Source of the DNA: Agelaius tricolor
Taxonomy: Eukaryota; Chordata; Aves; Passeriformes; Icteridae
DNA length: 64,000 nucleotides
NCBI GenBank assembly: GCA_023055355.1
Contig: JALJCS010000038.1
Span: 1,984,001 to 2,048,000 of the forward strand
Reading direction: 5' to 3'
Made by a program: the position numbers and the translations under genes. Under the pieces are notes generated by a model, which searched no databases, was not told the DNA's origin, and saw nothing but the letters and a program-made list of their open reading frames with translations. The stretch's first letter is position 1; each line of letters opens with the position of its first letter. Shown piece after piece: positions 1 through 13,700 of the stretch.

Positions 1-3000
1 CTCTCTGTTTCAGTTCCCTTCTACACCCACTTACAGAGCTGCTCCCAGCCTGCTGCTCCCCTTCCCCACCTGGCAGCCACAGGGATCCCAGGGATGCTGG
101 TGCTGCCCAACCCTCCATCTCTGAGGGAATCTGAATACTTTGGACTGATCTCCTGGTGCTCTCCTGGAGACTGATCTCTCTCTGCTCATCTTTCACCTCA
201 GTGTGAGTGATCTTGTTCTTGGAGGTGCCTCTCAACCTGGCTGGCATCACTGCCTGTTCCTTTGTCTTGCTGTGTGAGATGCTGCTGCAATGCAGTGCAC
301 AGGTGTGGTGACCTTTAACCAACTCCCAGCATCTGCAGCATCCAGAGGCTCCCAAATTGCTCCAGCTGAGGCAGGAGGAGGATGAAGTTCTGACACACAG
401 TCCCAGAACTCATGGTGTGTCTTTGGAGAGAGCCGAGGAGGCCGTTCCATTTATCAGAAAACATTTCAACGTGGATTGCACCATCAATCTGCCTGACAGC
501 ATCTCCAACAGCTCCTTGACACTGTGCCAGCAGCAGAGCTGGGTTACCTCTGGGCCAAGGCTGCTGCAACACCTGCTTTTCCTACTTAGAGCATTGGATG
601 AACCATCTGCAGCCAATGCAACCCTGTTTGGGTTGGTTTTGCTGCTGTTGTTTTTGCAGAGTGGGGGCAAGAAATCCATCAGCAATCCTCCACTGCTCTC
701 GACAGGCCAACAGATGGCCCAGGTCCTCTGCTCCCAGCTGATGCAGATGCTTGAGAAGACCAAGGAAAATTATTACCCAGCCAGAATGAGCACCAAGCCT
801 GTTCCAGAACACTCAGGGCAGGGTGGTCTCCACACTGGGGTGTGCTGAGCAGCAAAGCCCACCTTGCCCTACTGAAGGCAAATGCATTTCAGCCACACAG
901 AAACCCCAGTCTCCCTTTCACTGCCATCCCTTGGTCTTCACCCTATGGAAAATGGACAAAAGCAGCACTGGGAGGCTGGGATCCTCCCAGGATTCTTGCT
1001 TCTGTCAGGCCCTTTTTCAGCCTAGAGAACAGAATATATTTCAATTAGAGAGAGATGACAATTTCTGGTGCACAGCCCCCAGCACAGAGGTTTTCCAGCT
1101 CTGTGGGCAAGCACTGTTAACTTGATTGGAGATGGAGAAAAGGCTCTGTGCTGCAGCCACAGTGGAACAGGACAGTAATAAAGGGCACTGCTGTCTGCAG
1201 GAGACAATCAGAAGGATTTTACAACTATAAAACTTTAATTTCATAAGAGGATTTCTTTTATAACATCATGATGTGGTAGCCAGGACTCACCTGTGTCCCT
1301 GAACTGCCTTAATGAAGAGTGATGGGGATGTTTCCTTTCACAGCAGCCATGTCTCTTACTCTCATTTTTGGCTCCATTTGCCCATGCTCTTACCTGAGCT
1401 CCAGTTTGGCTTTCTAGAGCAGACTGCCCAAAGTGAAATTCCCAGTGGGCAGAATTCCAAAGCTGCATTTTGACTAATTAAGTGATATCAGGAAAGCTCT
1501 AAATGTGCACATAAAAACTGGCAAGCAAAATGCTTCTAATGATGAGACAATTGCTGTGCAGGGAGGCCCAGCTGCAGCCTTGAGTCACAAGCCCTGTACT
1601 TTTTCAAAAATTGTTAATACCAAGATGTTTCAAAGTGGAACCAAGGATGTGAGGGGGGAGAGAAGGTAAAAGGACACGAGTTTGCACCCAAAGGAAACTG
1701 CTGCCCTGGCCACAGACACAGGGCTACAGGGTCTGTTTCCCAGGAGCTGTCTGATTCTATCTGACCATGCTGAAGAATGAATTAACACAAGGATCCTGCA
1801 GCCAAAGCCTCCAGGCCATGCCCATCTCCACATCAGAGCAATGGCACTGTGATAATGATGTACAGCAGTGCTCTCAAGCTCCTCTCCCTGATCCCATCTC
1901 ACTTGAGGGTTGGGTTTAAACTCTGAAGCACGAGGGGGTTTTCACCTTTGTTTTTATATCACTTTTTGCATATGCTGTAGCAATTCTTGATACTCATAAG
2001 TAAATTCAATCCTTCTGAGCGTTTCTTGCATCTGAAATTCCTGTAGCAGGGAGTTCCACAGAATCAGCTGAACTAAAGAGTCACCTTTCTTTGTGATGGC
2101 TTGAACTCACCAAAAAACCAAATTAAGTTGCAACTGCTCACTGCAGTGAAAGCCTTTGGGGGCACACACTGATTTCAAAGGGAAAGCAGGCCCTCAGTTG
2201 ATCCAGAATGCAAAAGCCTGAGCAGCACAGGGATGCAGGGTGGAATGGCAGTGGGTCTGTGGCATGTGCATTGTGAAGGAGTCAAAAGACAAATCTATCT
2301 GGCCTGTCAGCCACTTCCTCAGCGTGCTGCGACTCCAGGCGAAGCAAGGACAGCTAATCCCTAAGTGGAGGTGGGATCAGCTTCCTTGCCTCCAGCCTGC
2401 AGTCAAAGCATGAGCCCAGACACTGACTAAGCTGATGTACTGTAATTCAATATGCAGTATCTGGTTCTGGTGCTCATCTCTCACCTCAGCACAGCACTGC
2501 AACTTTCTGAAAACAGCGCCGGCAATTATTTTTCCGCCTTCAGATCGGGTTTTGCAGGATCCACCCCAGCTAAGGGGACAGCTGGTTTGCACAAAGACCT
2601 CTGAAAAATGCATGGAAGTTGACATGGGCACTGAGGAGAGGGCTGCTCCCACATTTCAGCACTGAAACATCACACACCTGGCTGCTCCCTCTCACTGCCT
2701 CACCTTCCCCCAGCAGGCTCTCCAAGGAGGCGCCAGGCACAAAAGGAGACTTCAAAAGAAATGAAAAGTTTTCTTTGTCCTCTTAAGGAAACATTTAATG
2801 ATTGCCTTTACCCCACTTTCAACCTGGAGTGCCTGCTCTTTATTCTCTAGACAGGTGCTGAGAGATGAGGCTTTAGTGAGCAGCCTGATTAAAAACCAGT
2901 ATCAGATGTTGGGAGACAATGTGTAATACGACAACCAACACTCACAGCATCATGTGAGAAATATAATTAAAAAGATTGCTCTGTGACTGTGCTCTTATAA

Positions 3001-4573
3001 TTTCAAGCCTTGCATTTTACAATTAGAAACCATTTGTCTTCTAAATGGCAGGCTAAGTTTTGCTTTTTGCTTTCTGTCAGAGTGAAATCAAGAGCAATTC
3101 TCTAAGTTAATAGCATAATCTTGGATTTATGCAAGTGCAGACTGAATTTGAATCAATATTCACTTTCTCTAAACTATCCTATAAATACTAATATATTCTC
3201 TCCCTTTATTTATTTATTTTTTTAAGCACACACAGATAAAGCTGATTAAAGCCAAGTTTCACAGGCAGGAACAATTGTTGCACATCACAACTTTGGCTAT
3301 TTTTTTTTTGCAGGGTCTTAACTTTGCAGATGCTCCCGGATTTGAAATCTGGAGCTTGAGCCGTGAGAGAGCTGTGCAAAGTCTGCCCACTTTCCTTGAG
3401 CTGCAATTCTGTGATCCACGTGCAAATGAGCTCTCAAATCACTCTCAGACCATTTGTTCCAACACCTCCACATCCCCCAACCCCACAGCTCCTGTGTGTA
3501 AATACCTACTGTATCCTGAGCTTGTCTGTGCTCTAATGGGATGAAGACTTGGGGAGGAGGAACCCCCATCTAAAAGAGGTTTGTAACAAGGGAAAAAGTA
3601 GCTCTAACAGAGTAGCAACATCACAGGAACAGAGAGAAGCATTGTTACAGGCCGAGTAATCCTGTGACACGCTACTGTCACTCATAGCTTGACACCCTGC
3701 TGGGCCAGCAAGACATCAAAGCCCACCCCATACCATCTTACATGCTCTTTATCAGCTAATCAGGCTATTCTTCCCGAAATAAAGCTCCCTTAAATCCCCT
3801 GCTCACAGGGGCATTCCCATCCTGTTGCCCATCTGCTGAGGAGGGTCAGCTGGAGCAGGAGGCAGAGCACTGGCCTGTCCCTGGTGGCTGCTGAAAGCAG
3901 GACAATGCAGGCTCCAACTTTTTATTTTCAAATCCCTTCCCCTTGCAATTTTTTTTTCTTTTCACAGGATAGGTGCATGTGCAAGAGAAGTGCCCAACCC
4001 TGGAACAATTATGTGGATTAGTGCTTTAATTGCATGGCTAAGGTTTGCTAACAGGGTTTGTAGCAACAATTACACGGAAAAAGTCACAATTGATGCTGAT
4101 AAAGAAAAAAGATTTTCCTCCTTTGAATTATTGCAATGATTTTTCTGGATCCTGCCATTGCACTGGGGAAGAGAGCATGTCCTCAGCTCTGTGATCCCAA
4201 AGGAGAGGATTATCTGTCCTGAACCAACTCAGAGCAGCCAGGATCAGATGCACTGAGCACCTTCAGCTCCCCTGCAGGCACAGAAGAGGGTTCAGGGCTC
4301 CTCCAGCAGCACCAGGGAGTCTCCAGCTCCTTACCCAGAACAGCCCTGGGCACACACCAGAGGAAATAGAGCTGCAACTCTGGGCTTGCTGCAGACTATT
4401 CTCAGGAGAAATCCCACAGGATTTTGCAGAAATTCTTTTTCCAGAGCTACTCACACCTCCAGGTTTGCATTTCTACCAACAGATCAGATTTTTTTACACT
4501 GGACTCCTGGAGCAAGCCCAACCACCTTGAAGAGCAAAGCACAGCACAGCTCAGGAGCATCAGGCTGACCTAC
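1..4573. other. No gene recognised; probable DDX31 intron 19
   Basis: No conserved coding segment was found on either strand. The expected DDX31 C-terminal exon (family motif of the SLAEILRSEYSSG type) was looked for on the minus strand and not seen. AT-rich, repeat-free stretches at 2930-3260 and 4020-4150 look constrained but unassigned. AATAAA on the plus strand at 3779 lies in no recognised gene. Confidence 0.6.
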
Positions 4574-4754
4574 CTTTTTGGTTTTGGTTTGGTTTTCCTC
4601 TTTGAGCCTGCAGCTGGAAGAGCAGTCAGGTTCTGGGGGGCATCTCTCAGCCCAAAGCTCTTGGCCACATGACCCAGGTGGAGAGATTTGATGTGGAAGA
4701 TGTGCTTGAGGTCCTTGGGATAGGTGGTATAGGCACAAAGGAAGGACTGCAGTG
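4574..4754 (-). CDS. DDX31: DDX31 coding exon 19 (last one visible)
   Basis: 181 bp. Acceptor TTCCCCTCAG|CACTG, donor AAAAAG|GTAGGT. Encodes [20 protein letters not shown], then [19 protein letters not shown] and a basic tail ending KRKTKPKPK. The consensus donor shows that at least one more exon follows. Confidence 0.95.
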
Positions 4755-7700
4755 CTGAGGGGAAGGAAAAACACCAGTGAATTCTGTTTGCTGCTGCATT
4801 TATATATATATATAGATATATACACTTAAAGATTCAACTGTTCCAGCTGAAAGGACATGGGGCTGGTCCTTTGGGACACCTTCTGGTCAACAGCTGGCAG
4901 GAAAGGTTGGCATGTTAAAAACCTGTGAAGGCTGCACAGCACTGGTACAATCCCAAAAGGGGAAGGTAGGTGCTGGGGAGGTGTTAGGGACTGAAACAAA
5001 ACTCCATTGAATTGCTGGGTTTGGCTTCTGCAAGACTGCTCCTTTGGCCCCAAAAGGTGAATTTGTGGCATTTCTCTCACGAGCCATTGATACTGAATGG
5101 CAGCAGATAAGAGGAGAGTGGGAACAGAGATGCAGGGATGAAGAAAGAGAAGCATGGAGATGGCACAGGAAGACTCCTCTGATATTAGAGTCCCAGTAGT
5201 CCATGCATTTTTCACCAGTTACCAGCTAGTCCCTTATAAATATCTGAGAGCCGGATGGATTTCCTGACTCATCAGCACACTGAGAACAGAGCTCACCTTC
5301 TCAAAAGGGAAAAATAATAGAACTGTGTGCAAATTTCCCTTCCCATCTTTATATTCCTGTAATGCCCTTCCCTCAGGGCTCATTGCTCTAAAGACAATCA
5401 TCCACTAATATGAGCACTACCTCTGCTCCTCCCCATCCCCAGAACGTTCACTACACCCGGGCTGGCCCCTGCTCTGGGAATAAAGGAACTGCCAGGAAGG
5501 AAACTCTGCAGCTCAGAAAATGCCTCCCCTCAATCCCCTGCTTGCTAAACCTCCTGTGTCCCCCCAGCCCTCAGTCCAAAGCACCTCCTGCATCTTCCTC
5601 TCCCTCTCACTCCCTCCAGCAGTGAGCTCTAAACTCTCACCTCTCCTGCCCTTGCCTGTTGAGCCACCGGACCAGCAAGTTTGCCCACAGCTTATGTCTA
5701 ATCTCTTGGCAGCAGCCGGAGATTGGAGTTTATGAACAGTAATAAAAATGTCATTTTAGCAGATCAGCTCCTGGAAGGACCCAGGGAATCCATCAAAGCT
5801 CTGTTTACTGAGCAAAGCGAACTCCTTTTCCCAATCGATGAGAAGAAAAGATTGAGTTTTTTGCACCTTCTTCCCAATTTCACAATGCTGCTTTTTTAGA
5901 GGCTTCTGAGCACCAGGAGACCTGTGTTTTCCCAAAAAAGAGAATCCTAAATTCCAAATACTGTCTCGGTCTCCTGTCTGAAGGCCATCCTTCTGAGGGC
6001 TTATAAACCAGCTCAAATGCTCTCAAAACTCCTGTTCTGCTGTTATTTTTTTTTTTCACGAAGTTATTGGTCAAATTCACCTATGAGAAGGTGTAACTCT
6101 TCAAAGGGAACAATAGGAACTTGCTCCTGCTTTGAATTCAGTCCCATTGGAGCTAATACAGCTGTCTGCCTCACAGCATTTGAAATGGCTGATACTAAAG
6201 ATCCTGTTATTATGAAGGCTGAGCTCACCTCCCACAGCCGTGCAGAGAGGAAAAGCTGCTGGTACCAACTCCCCAAATCAGAGTCAGAGAATCAAAAGTG
6301 TCAAAGGCTCCCCTCTTCCCAAAGTCCTGACAGACATCCTCCAGATCCAGCTGTGAGCCAGAGCACACAAAACCAGGGAGAGCTGCAAGGCACTAACCCA
6401 GAGCTGAGCTGAGAGCTGCAGGTCACAGAGCCAGCCCAGGAAAGTGCCTCACCTCCAAGCAGCTCAGAGCTGAGACGTTCATTACAGCACCCAAGAGATG
6501 GAAATGAAGACCTTTGTGGATGAGATTCTTTTTAAAATCTTTACTATCACGTCTTTAGACCTCTCAGGGTTGCCAGAGCCATGTTTTCTGGCCTTTATGT
6601 GCAATTAGAGTGGCCAGATACTGAATGCTTTATTGGATTTTTTTTTTTAAAGTTGAAATTCTTTTATGATTTTGTGATCAAAGAGACAGAGCTTTAGGAA
6701 AACAACTCACAAAGACTGGTAACAGTGGTGGCCAGGCCATAATTCATGTACAGGGTTCCTTACCTTGATGCCCCAAGAACAAACTGTGTGAGCTGTTGAG
6801 AGTTTTTACCACACCAACACAAGTCTAAGGTAACAGGTACTGGCTTGGAGTGGGATTTGGACTTGTGCTCACTAAGACAGAGGATTTAGATTGGTCTTTT
6901 GCACCCCTGCATCCCCATTTTTTCTCCAGGAAAAGTAAGTGTGGAAAATCAAAGGAAGAAAAGAAAAAAGCCAGAAAAAGAAAAAAAATGATGGGGGTTA
7001 GATGGGCTGGTTTATTGTTATTTTAAACAGGGGATGAGAGGGTAATGGGATATGAAAGGGAGACAGGTGACATAACCTGTTCACCAGGCCCTCAGCACTG
7101 GCCCCAGGGCATGGCCCCAGCAGGGCTGGATAAACTGGGAGGCACTTTGCCAGAGCAGCTGGGAGCAGGAGGGAAGGATGCACCAAAACCATCACTGATT
7201 TGAGCACTGTGCCACAGCCCTGGGCTCCTGTGACTCTGCTGGGCCTCTCCACACACAGGTGTGAGGACAGAAAGGAGGAGGCAGAATGCTCAACTGCTGG
7301 CTGTAAAACTGGGAAATGAGGAGGAGGAAGGCAGGGTTTGCTTCCTCACCCTCTCTGTAACTCAGGGGAACACAGGATTACTCTCCTGAGCCCCTTCTGG
7401 CCCCACAGCTCCAAAGTGAAGCACCAAAGTGAAGCACCACCTCCATGCAAAGCCTTGGGGTGAGCATCCTCCACTCCCCAAAAGGGGCTCCACTCTTGCT
7501 GAGGTTCATCCTCCAGGTAGCAGGGCCCAGGCAGGGCCCTCCTCCCACCCATCTCACTGCTGATCAGTCAATCAAGTTTGAAGGGCAGCACCTTCCCTGA
7601 ACCATTTGATTTGAGTGTGAAAAGCACAGGAGCCAGAGGCAGAAGGGGAGAGCGGGCAGGGAGCCACTCTCCTTTTGAAAGCAGGCTGCAGTGCAAACAC

Positions 7701-10700
7701 TGCTTATTAACATTGACTAGGTCAGAAAATGGGGAAAAACAGAAAAAGAGAGAGAAACAAATGCATCTCTGGCACAGTTTCCAATTGATTGTCTGCCATG
7801 AAAGCAAAAGCCAGCTGCCATGTTAATTATTCATGATGCCTGGCTCAGAGGGGAGGAAGAGGGGCTTATGGAAGCCACTCAGCAGTGGAAAATTTGCATA
7901 TGTAGATAGCAGAGTTGGAAAAAGAGGTGGAGTGCTCCTCTACAAGATAAATGGGATGCACAACATTTCAGCATTTCCTGATGTATTTTCTGTGCTTCTT
8001 TTCTGTGGCTAAAGAAGTTATTCATGCTGAGGTCAGCAACAAGTGTGGGTGGGTGGGTGTGTGCACAGTGACACTGGGTAGAGAGGAACCACAGAGGTTT
8101 TTTTAGGTGTGACCAGAGTTATTCTCTGGTTGTTCCTGTCACAGGCATTTCAGGTTAGAAGTTTGCATGGGGTACAAGAAATCCCAGGGGGGAAGCAGCA
8201 AGAAGCTCATCCATGCAGAATGAAGGATGATGATTGTTTCAGTCAGATGTTTTGAGATTGTGGATTTAAAAGAGCAGCTACAAAACTGCACCACACACCT
8301 GAAAACGGGTGCAAGCTGCTTGTGTAGCAAGTCCAACACTTTCACTGCAGGAGGAAGGTGTTTGAAAACCCCAAGGAACTGAAATCAGCACTGCAACTGC
8401 TGGAGGTGGGGTGAGATTCCAGCCCAGGGATGTGCAGTGGTGGGGGGAGAGCAAAGAGTGAAACAGCAGAATTTGAAATTCTTTGCCCCTCAATACAGCC
8501 ACACATAATCAAAAGCATGCAGAACAATTGGGGTAAGCAGACAGGTACAGGAGGCACTCTGGATTGTGTCATCACCTGAGAAGGGAGTACAGCTTTCAGA
8601 AAAAAACAGCACCTTTGACCTCCTGAACAATTTTCATGCTGAACTTTTATCTTGAGAAGAGCCTCTCCTTCTCCAGTTTCTCCAAACATTGTACAACTCC
8701 AAGAGCAATTTCCCCATATGGTTTTGGACCCCTTGGAAGGTGATTTCAAGTGATTTCACCTGTCCCACATCTGTATGCAGGTGCACACAGCAGGTACACA
8801 GAATGGTAGACAAATGATGCAGACCATTCAAATTCATCTCACTGGTTGAATTAAAATTCATCTTAAACTGGAAATTAAATTAATTATGAAATTAAAATTA
8901 ATTTTAAATGAAATTAAAATTCATCTTAAACTGGAAATGCTGCAGAACTGAAATAACTTCCACACAAGCTTAGAGAGCAGGGCTTGACTCAGAGAAATGA
9001 GGCACAAAAGAAAACAATCAGGAAGGGAGATGTGGGAAGAGGAGACTCAACACAAGGGGAAAGGCTCCAGTCCTAAATACTGTGAGTTAGAATGGCTTAG
9101 TCTCTTTCATAAGGTGTTTGCATTCTGTGGATTGTCTCAGTAACTCACAGTCAAATTCCCAGTAATTGCCCAGGAGCTCTGGGGCCTGACCTCCACAGTG
9201 CCCACCCTGCACCACCTTTATGGCTCCTGTCAGTTTGGTGTTTCTTTTCCTACCACATCCCCAGCAAGATTTTAATCCTTCTCCCAAATCTGTTTTCCTC
9301 TTGATTTTCCAAACTGAGAGGAAGAAGGGCAGAGTCTCTTACGCTGCTCAGTGACAACTGTTTGCAAAAGATGGCACATCAAACCCCAGACTTGTACACA
9401 GCTACAATTACCAAGTCCATCCCAGTTTTTATTCTCCCTGCCTTTTTGAGTTGTTGCCCCTCTCTCTTTTATCTCCCATCCCACACAACCAGCTCCAATC
9501 CAAGATCTTTTACTGGTCAGGGTTGCATGTTGCTTTTCTGGCTTCAAATTCACCCCTGGGGTGAACTGGAGGCATCTGATGGGAATTGCAGCAGGATGTG
9601 GGGAAGTCACCCATCCCCTTCCCAGCACAACCCACTCACTCCTGTGATTGGGTCAAAACCCTTGGATGTGAATCCCACTGAAAGCCAAGACTAAATCTCA
9701 TTTGCACATAATATGGGAACACCAGAAATTAACATTTAATATCACCACAAAGCCTTCTGGGCCTGCCTCAGCCCCCTGCAGAGCCCAGCAGCCCCAAAAT
9801 GTTTCTTCCAGGTCTTTTCCCTGATGCTGTGCCCCAGAAGAAAACCTTGGCAGCTCCTCTGAGCCCTTGTGGGACAAGTGGAAGGAAATCACTGACCTTT
9901 CTTGGCCCACTGGACAGTCCCCTCGCTGGAGTGGACGAGATTTTCAAATTTTGTCTGCAGAACTGTGGCCCTCTCCCGGACTTCCTGAGGGTTCTTGCCA
10001 CAGGATTTCTACCAGGGAGGCAGGAGGATTAGAGGAAAGAGAGAATTTGAGTCAGGAATAATGAAGCAGTTTACAATAGATTTAATAACAGTAAAATCAC
10101 ACAGCAACTACCCAGGGGCCAACAAAGGTAATCCTCTCAATATTACTAGAGGAAAAAAAAAAATCCAGATAAAGATGTTAAAGTCAGAGCAGCCAGTGAG
10201 CGCCGTGTGGTGGGGAGAACAAATCAGTTTTAATTTTGTGTTTTCTAACATCTATCACCTACCTTTTTCCCTTGTTTTTCTTTTCCCTTCCCTTTTTGGT
10301 TTTTTTTTTGTTTTGCTTCCAGGTACAACAGGCCAGATCCCACTGCCAATTTCCATTAGAATTATTTGGAATAACTCCCCCCAGACCCTACACTAACAGT
10401 TTCAGAGTGATGCTGCAAGCTCCCCTGTGCCCTTCCCCAAAACACCCAGGGCAGGAGACCATGAGATCCACAACCACCCCCAAGCTCCAGAGAAGAGACA
10501 AATTCAGCAGCTGTGAACAAAGGCAACCAAATGAACTTCTCATCAATTCCAGCATGGATTTCTACATGAAGTTTCCTGACTGCCAACACATCATATTTGA
10601 CTGGAACGGCCATCACTTGGCTCCTCTAGAGCAGGACAAGCCCCTTGCACCAAAGGCATGACAGAATAAACTTCCTCAGGCCAAAAGGGCAATTTTGCAC

Positions 10701-13700
10701 GTGTTCCAGCTTTCCTGGGATCAGACTGTGGGATGCACTTCAGGAAATGGAAAACAAACATTCCTGGGAGCAAGCTGTTACTGGGAGGAGAAGAGAGGCT
10801 CTCTCCCTCTCTGAGGGATCCAGGCAGAGAAAGGAAACGTGGACCAGAAAACAAGTGGAATTTTTGATGGAAAGCTGACAGCAAAGTGCAAAGCCAAGCA
10901 TCCATGGATGTGCACCTCTCCCAGAAAAGGGCCACAGTTCTCCAGTGTGACTCAAGGCAGGAACCAGCATCCAAGTGGGAGAGTGCCAGATCCAAGGCAG
11001 CAACTTGGTAGTGGTCAGACCCCTCACCCCAGCAGGGCTGACTGAATACAAACACCCAGCTCCTGGGACTCTGGAGGAGCCCTGTGCCAAGGCAGCAATC
11101 CTGCTGCTCCTCTCTGCCAGATCTGCATGCTAATGCTGCAAACCCCTCTTTGCTCTGCACTGCTGCCAGGCCAGAGCAGCCACATCCCACTGACACCACA
11201 AACAAACCCCAGGGACCCTGGGGGCTGCCAGCACCTGACACAAAATGCTCTCCTGTCCCACGTGTGCCACTCTGTACCCAACTGCAAATGTGCCCAGAGA
11301 CAGACCTCAAATGTAGTTTAAATTTGCACTGTGCCTTCTCTGAAACTCAGGATCCTGCAGCTTCCAGAATTCCAGGTAATTCCTCAGCAAAGCAAACACA
11401 CCTGGGGCTGCAGCTCCTGCTCACTCACTGCCTGGACTGCACCTCCAAAGACAGCCTGGCTGTTTGAACTCATCAACTCTCCCAGATTTCTGTTCTCTGC
11501 TGTCTCCCAATCCCCTCAGGAAAGGCTCATGACCCATCTCACAGAATCACAGCATCCTTCAGGTCAGAAAACACCTCCAGGATCATAGAGTCCAAACTTG
11601 GACTGATCATCACCTTGTCAACCAAACCATGGCACTGAGTGCCACATCCAGTTTTTCCTGAACACCTCCAGGGATGGAGACTCCACCACCCTCCTGGGCA
11701 GCCCATTCCAGGGCTTGACCACCCTTGCAGTGAAGAAATTCTTCCTGATGCTGCACCTGAACCTCTCCTGGCACAGCTTGAGGCTGTGTCCTCTCCTCCT
11801 GTCCTTGTTCCTTGGAAGCAGGTGCTGACCCCCACCTGTCTGTGACTTCTCTTCCCTGAACCTCCTTTCCTCCAGGCTCAGCCAGTTCTCTCACCTGCTC
11901 CTCACATAATTCACTCTCTGGACCCTTCCTCACCTTCTCTGGACATTCCTTTCACAGGTTCCTCTGACTTCAGGTGTGCCCTGAAGCTGAGACCATCCCC
12001 ATCCAAGAGCTCTGCAGAGGTTCAGCGACCCCCAAGTGGCCGCTCCTTGTTGTCACCACCAACTTTCCACCTCCGTGAAACACAAAACTTTCTGGCCCCG
12101 CCTGCTCCTCCCGGCCCCCGGCAGTTTCCTTTTGTTCAGCCTCCTGGCAGCACCAAGTGTCACCTTCCCAGCGCTTTTTAATATGAATGTGAAATTAGTG
12201 AGGTTTGCCCTTTCCCCTGGCGGACAGAATCCTCTGTTATTAAAAAGTAAAGCACTTTAATAATGAAAACTTTTTCTCTTTTTCCTGTGTTTTAACTGTT
12301 TAAAATTAATGAGAAGGGCATAACGGTTGTCAAAGCGATATTGAAAGCTGGGTAGCCAGGACCGAATAAGCACGAAAATCCCTCCAGAGTGTTAAATAAA
12401 CAGTGCTTCAGCCCCCTCTGAATCCCTGTGTTGGTTATTGTATACATTCTGTAACAGCACTCAGAATAGATCTGAGCACCAGGGAGGCAGAAAGGTTTCA
12501 GAATTCCAATAAAGGCCTCAAATTAAAGACAGCCTGGTGCGAATTCCAGGAGAAAATTAAAGAGACCTCAAGCTTAAGTGACAGGTGACTTGCTTCTGTG
12601 TCACAACTGTCAGGGGATTTAGTGATAATATGGCAATATATTACAAAGGACTTTTCTTATTCCCCCCTTTAGGTTTCAAAATGAGGCATCTCTTCTTCCT
12701 GGTGCTGGGGGAAAATAAAAAAAAAAAAAAAGTAAGACAAAAATGAGGGATAAAAAGCTAGGTGCATAATTTCCAAAGTGTGAGGTCAGTGAAAGAGATA
12801 TAAATAAAAAAAAAGCAAATGACAGGAAACATAATGTCCCTGAAAAACAGCTTCTCCCCTCCTCCCATCTCCACTTTGTCTTTTATCCCCTTCAGACCCT
12901 TGAGACAGAACTCATTTTAAAATTGCACCCTAATGGGCATGAAAAAAACCCTGTGTTTGATTCCTGTCTTCCAGGGAGGTTCAGCTAAAAAACAAAAAAA
13001 CCCCACCCCAATAATAAAAAATCTAAATTTAAAACTGACTCAGAGGCAAGCTGTGAAAATAAAACCTGCCCATGACTGAGTGTCTGGACAGATCAAATAA
13101 ATCACTGCTACTGGAAGGGCATGGAAGCCATTCCATGTGCTTTACTCACACAGGCAAGCTTTAATCCTGGTTTGGATGAGCAGGACAATTAATTTGAGAC
13201 CTTACACATTTTTCCAAGACCCCAAAGATAAAAGCCTACCCCAGAGGTTTGCTTGATCTGCATCCCCATCCCTCTGTTAAACAAGCAGCACTGTTGCCAT
13301 CACAGAGAAACAGTGGGATAGGAGAACTTTTTCTGCTTTGTGATTCCTTAAAATCCTGTTCTGGCAGATCCCAAACCACAGGCATAATGAGTGTGGACAA
13401 CAACATTATTTATAAGCTAAAAGAAGAAATGCAAGAGAAAAAAGTCAAAGTGCAATGCTATTTCACCAGTTTGAGACATCAGGGTAACTCCCAAAAATGC
13501 CAACTCCACCAGGAAAAGATTCATGGATTTCTGTCAGAAAAAGGAAACTTCCCGTGATAAAGATGGCAGGTTTTAGGTTTGAGAGGTTGGGATAAGTACT
13601 GAAAACTTCTGATTTCATTAAGAGAACATGATAATGGAAAAAAAAATTGAAACACAGTAAGACGAGACTGAGGTAGAAAAGTTCATTCTTAAAACAGGAA

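Larger units (their letters stand above)
4755..9896 (-). other. DDX31: DDX31 intron 18
   Basis: 5.1 kb. Contains the TA run at 4801, the 26-bp direct repeat at 8850-8938 and ordinary unique sequence. No other gene or clear transposon seen. Confidence 0.85.

Noticed and set aside
3125..3175. Minus-strand RESEY-like peptide as the missing DDX31 tail
   Set aside because: An in-frame stop follows at once and another precedes it. The neighbouring residues do not match the family tail.
8226..8262. ATGATGA..TCAGA resembling C/D snoRNA boxes in an intron
   Set aside because: No terminal stem and the box spacing is wrong; not supported as a snoRNA.
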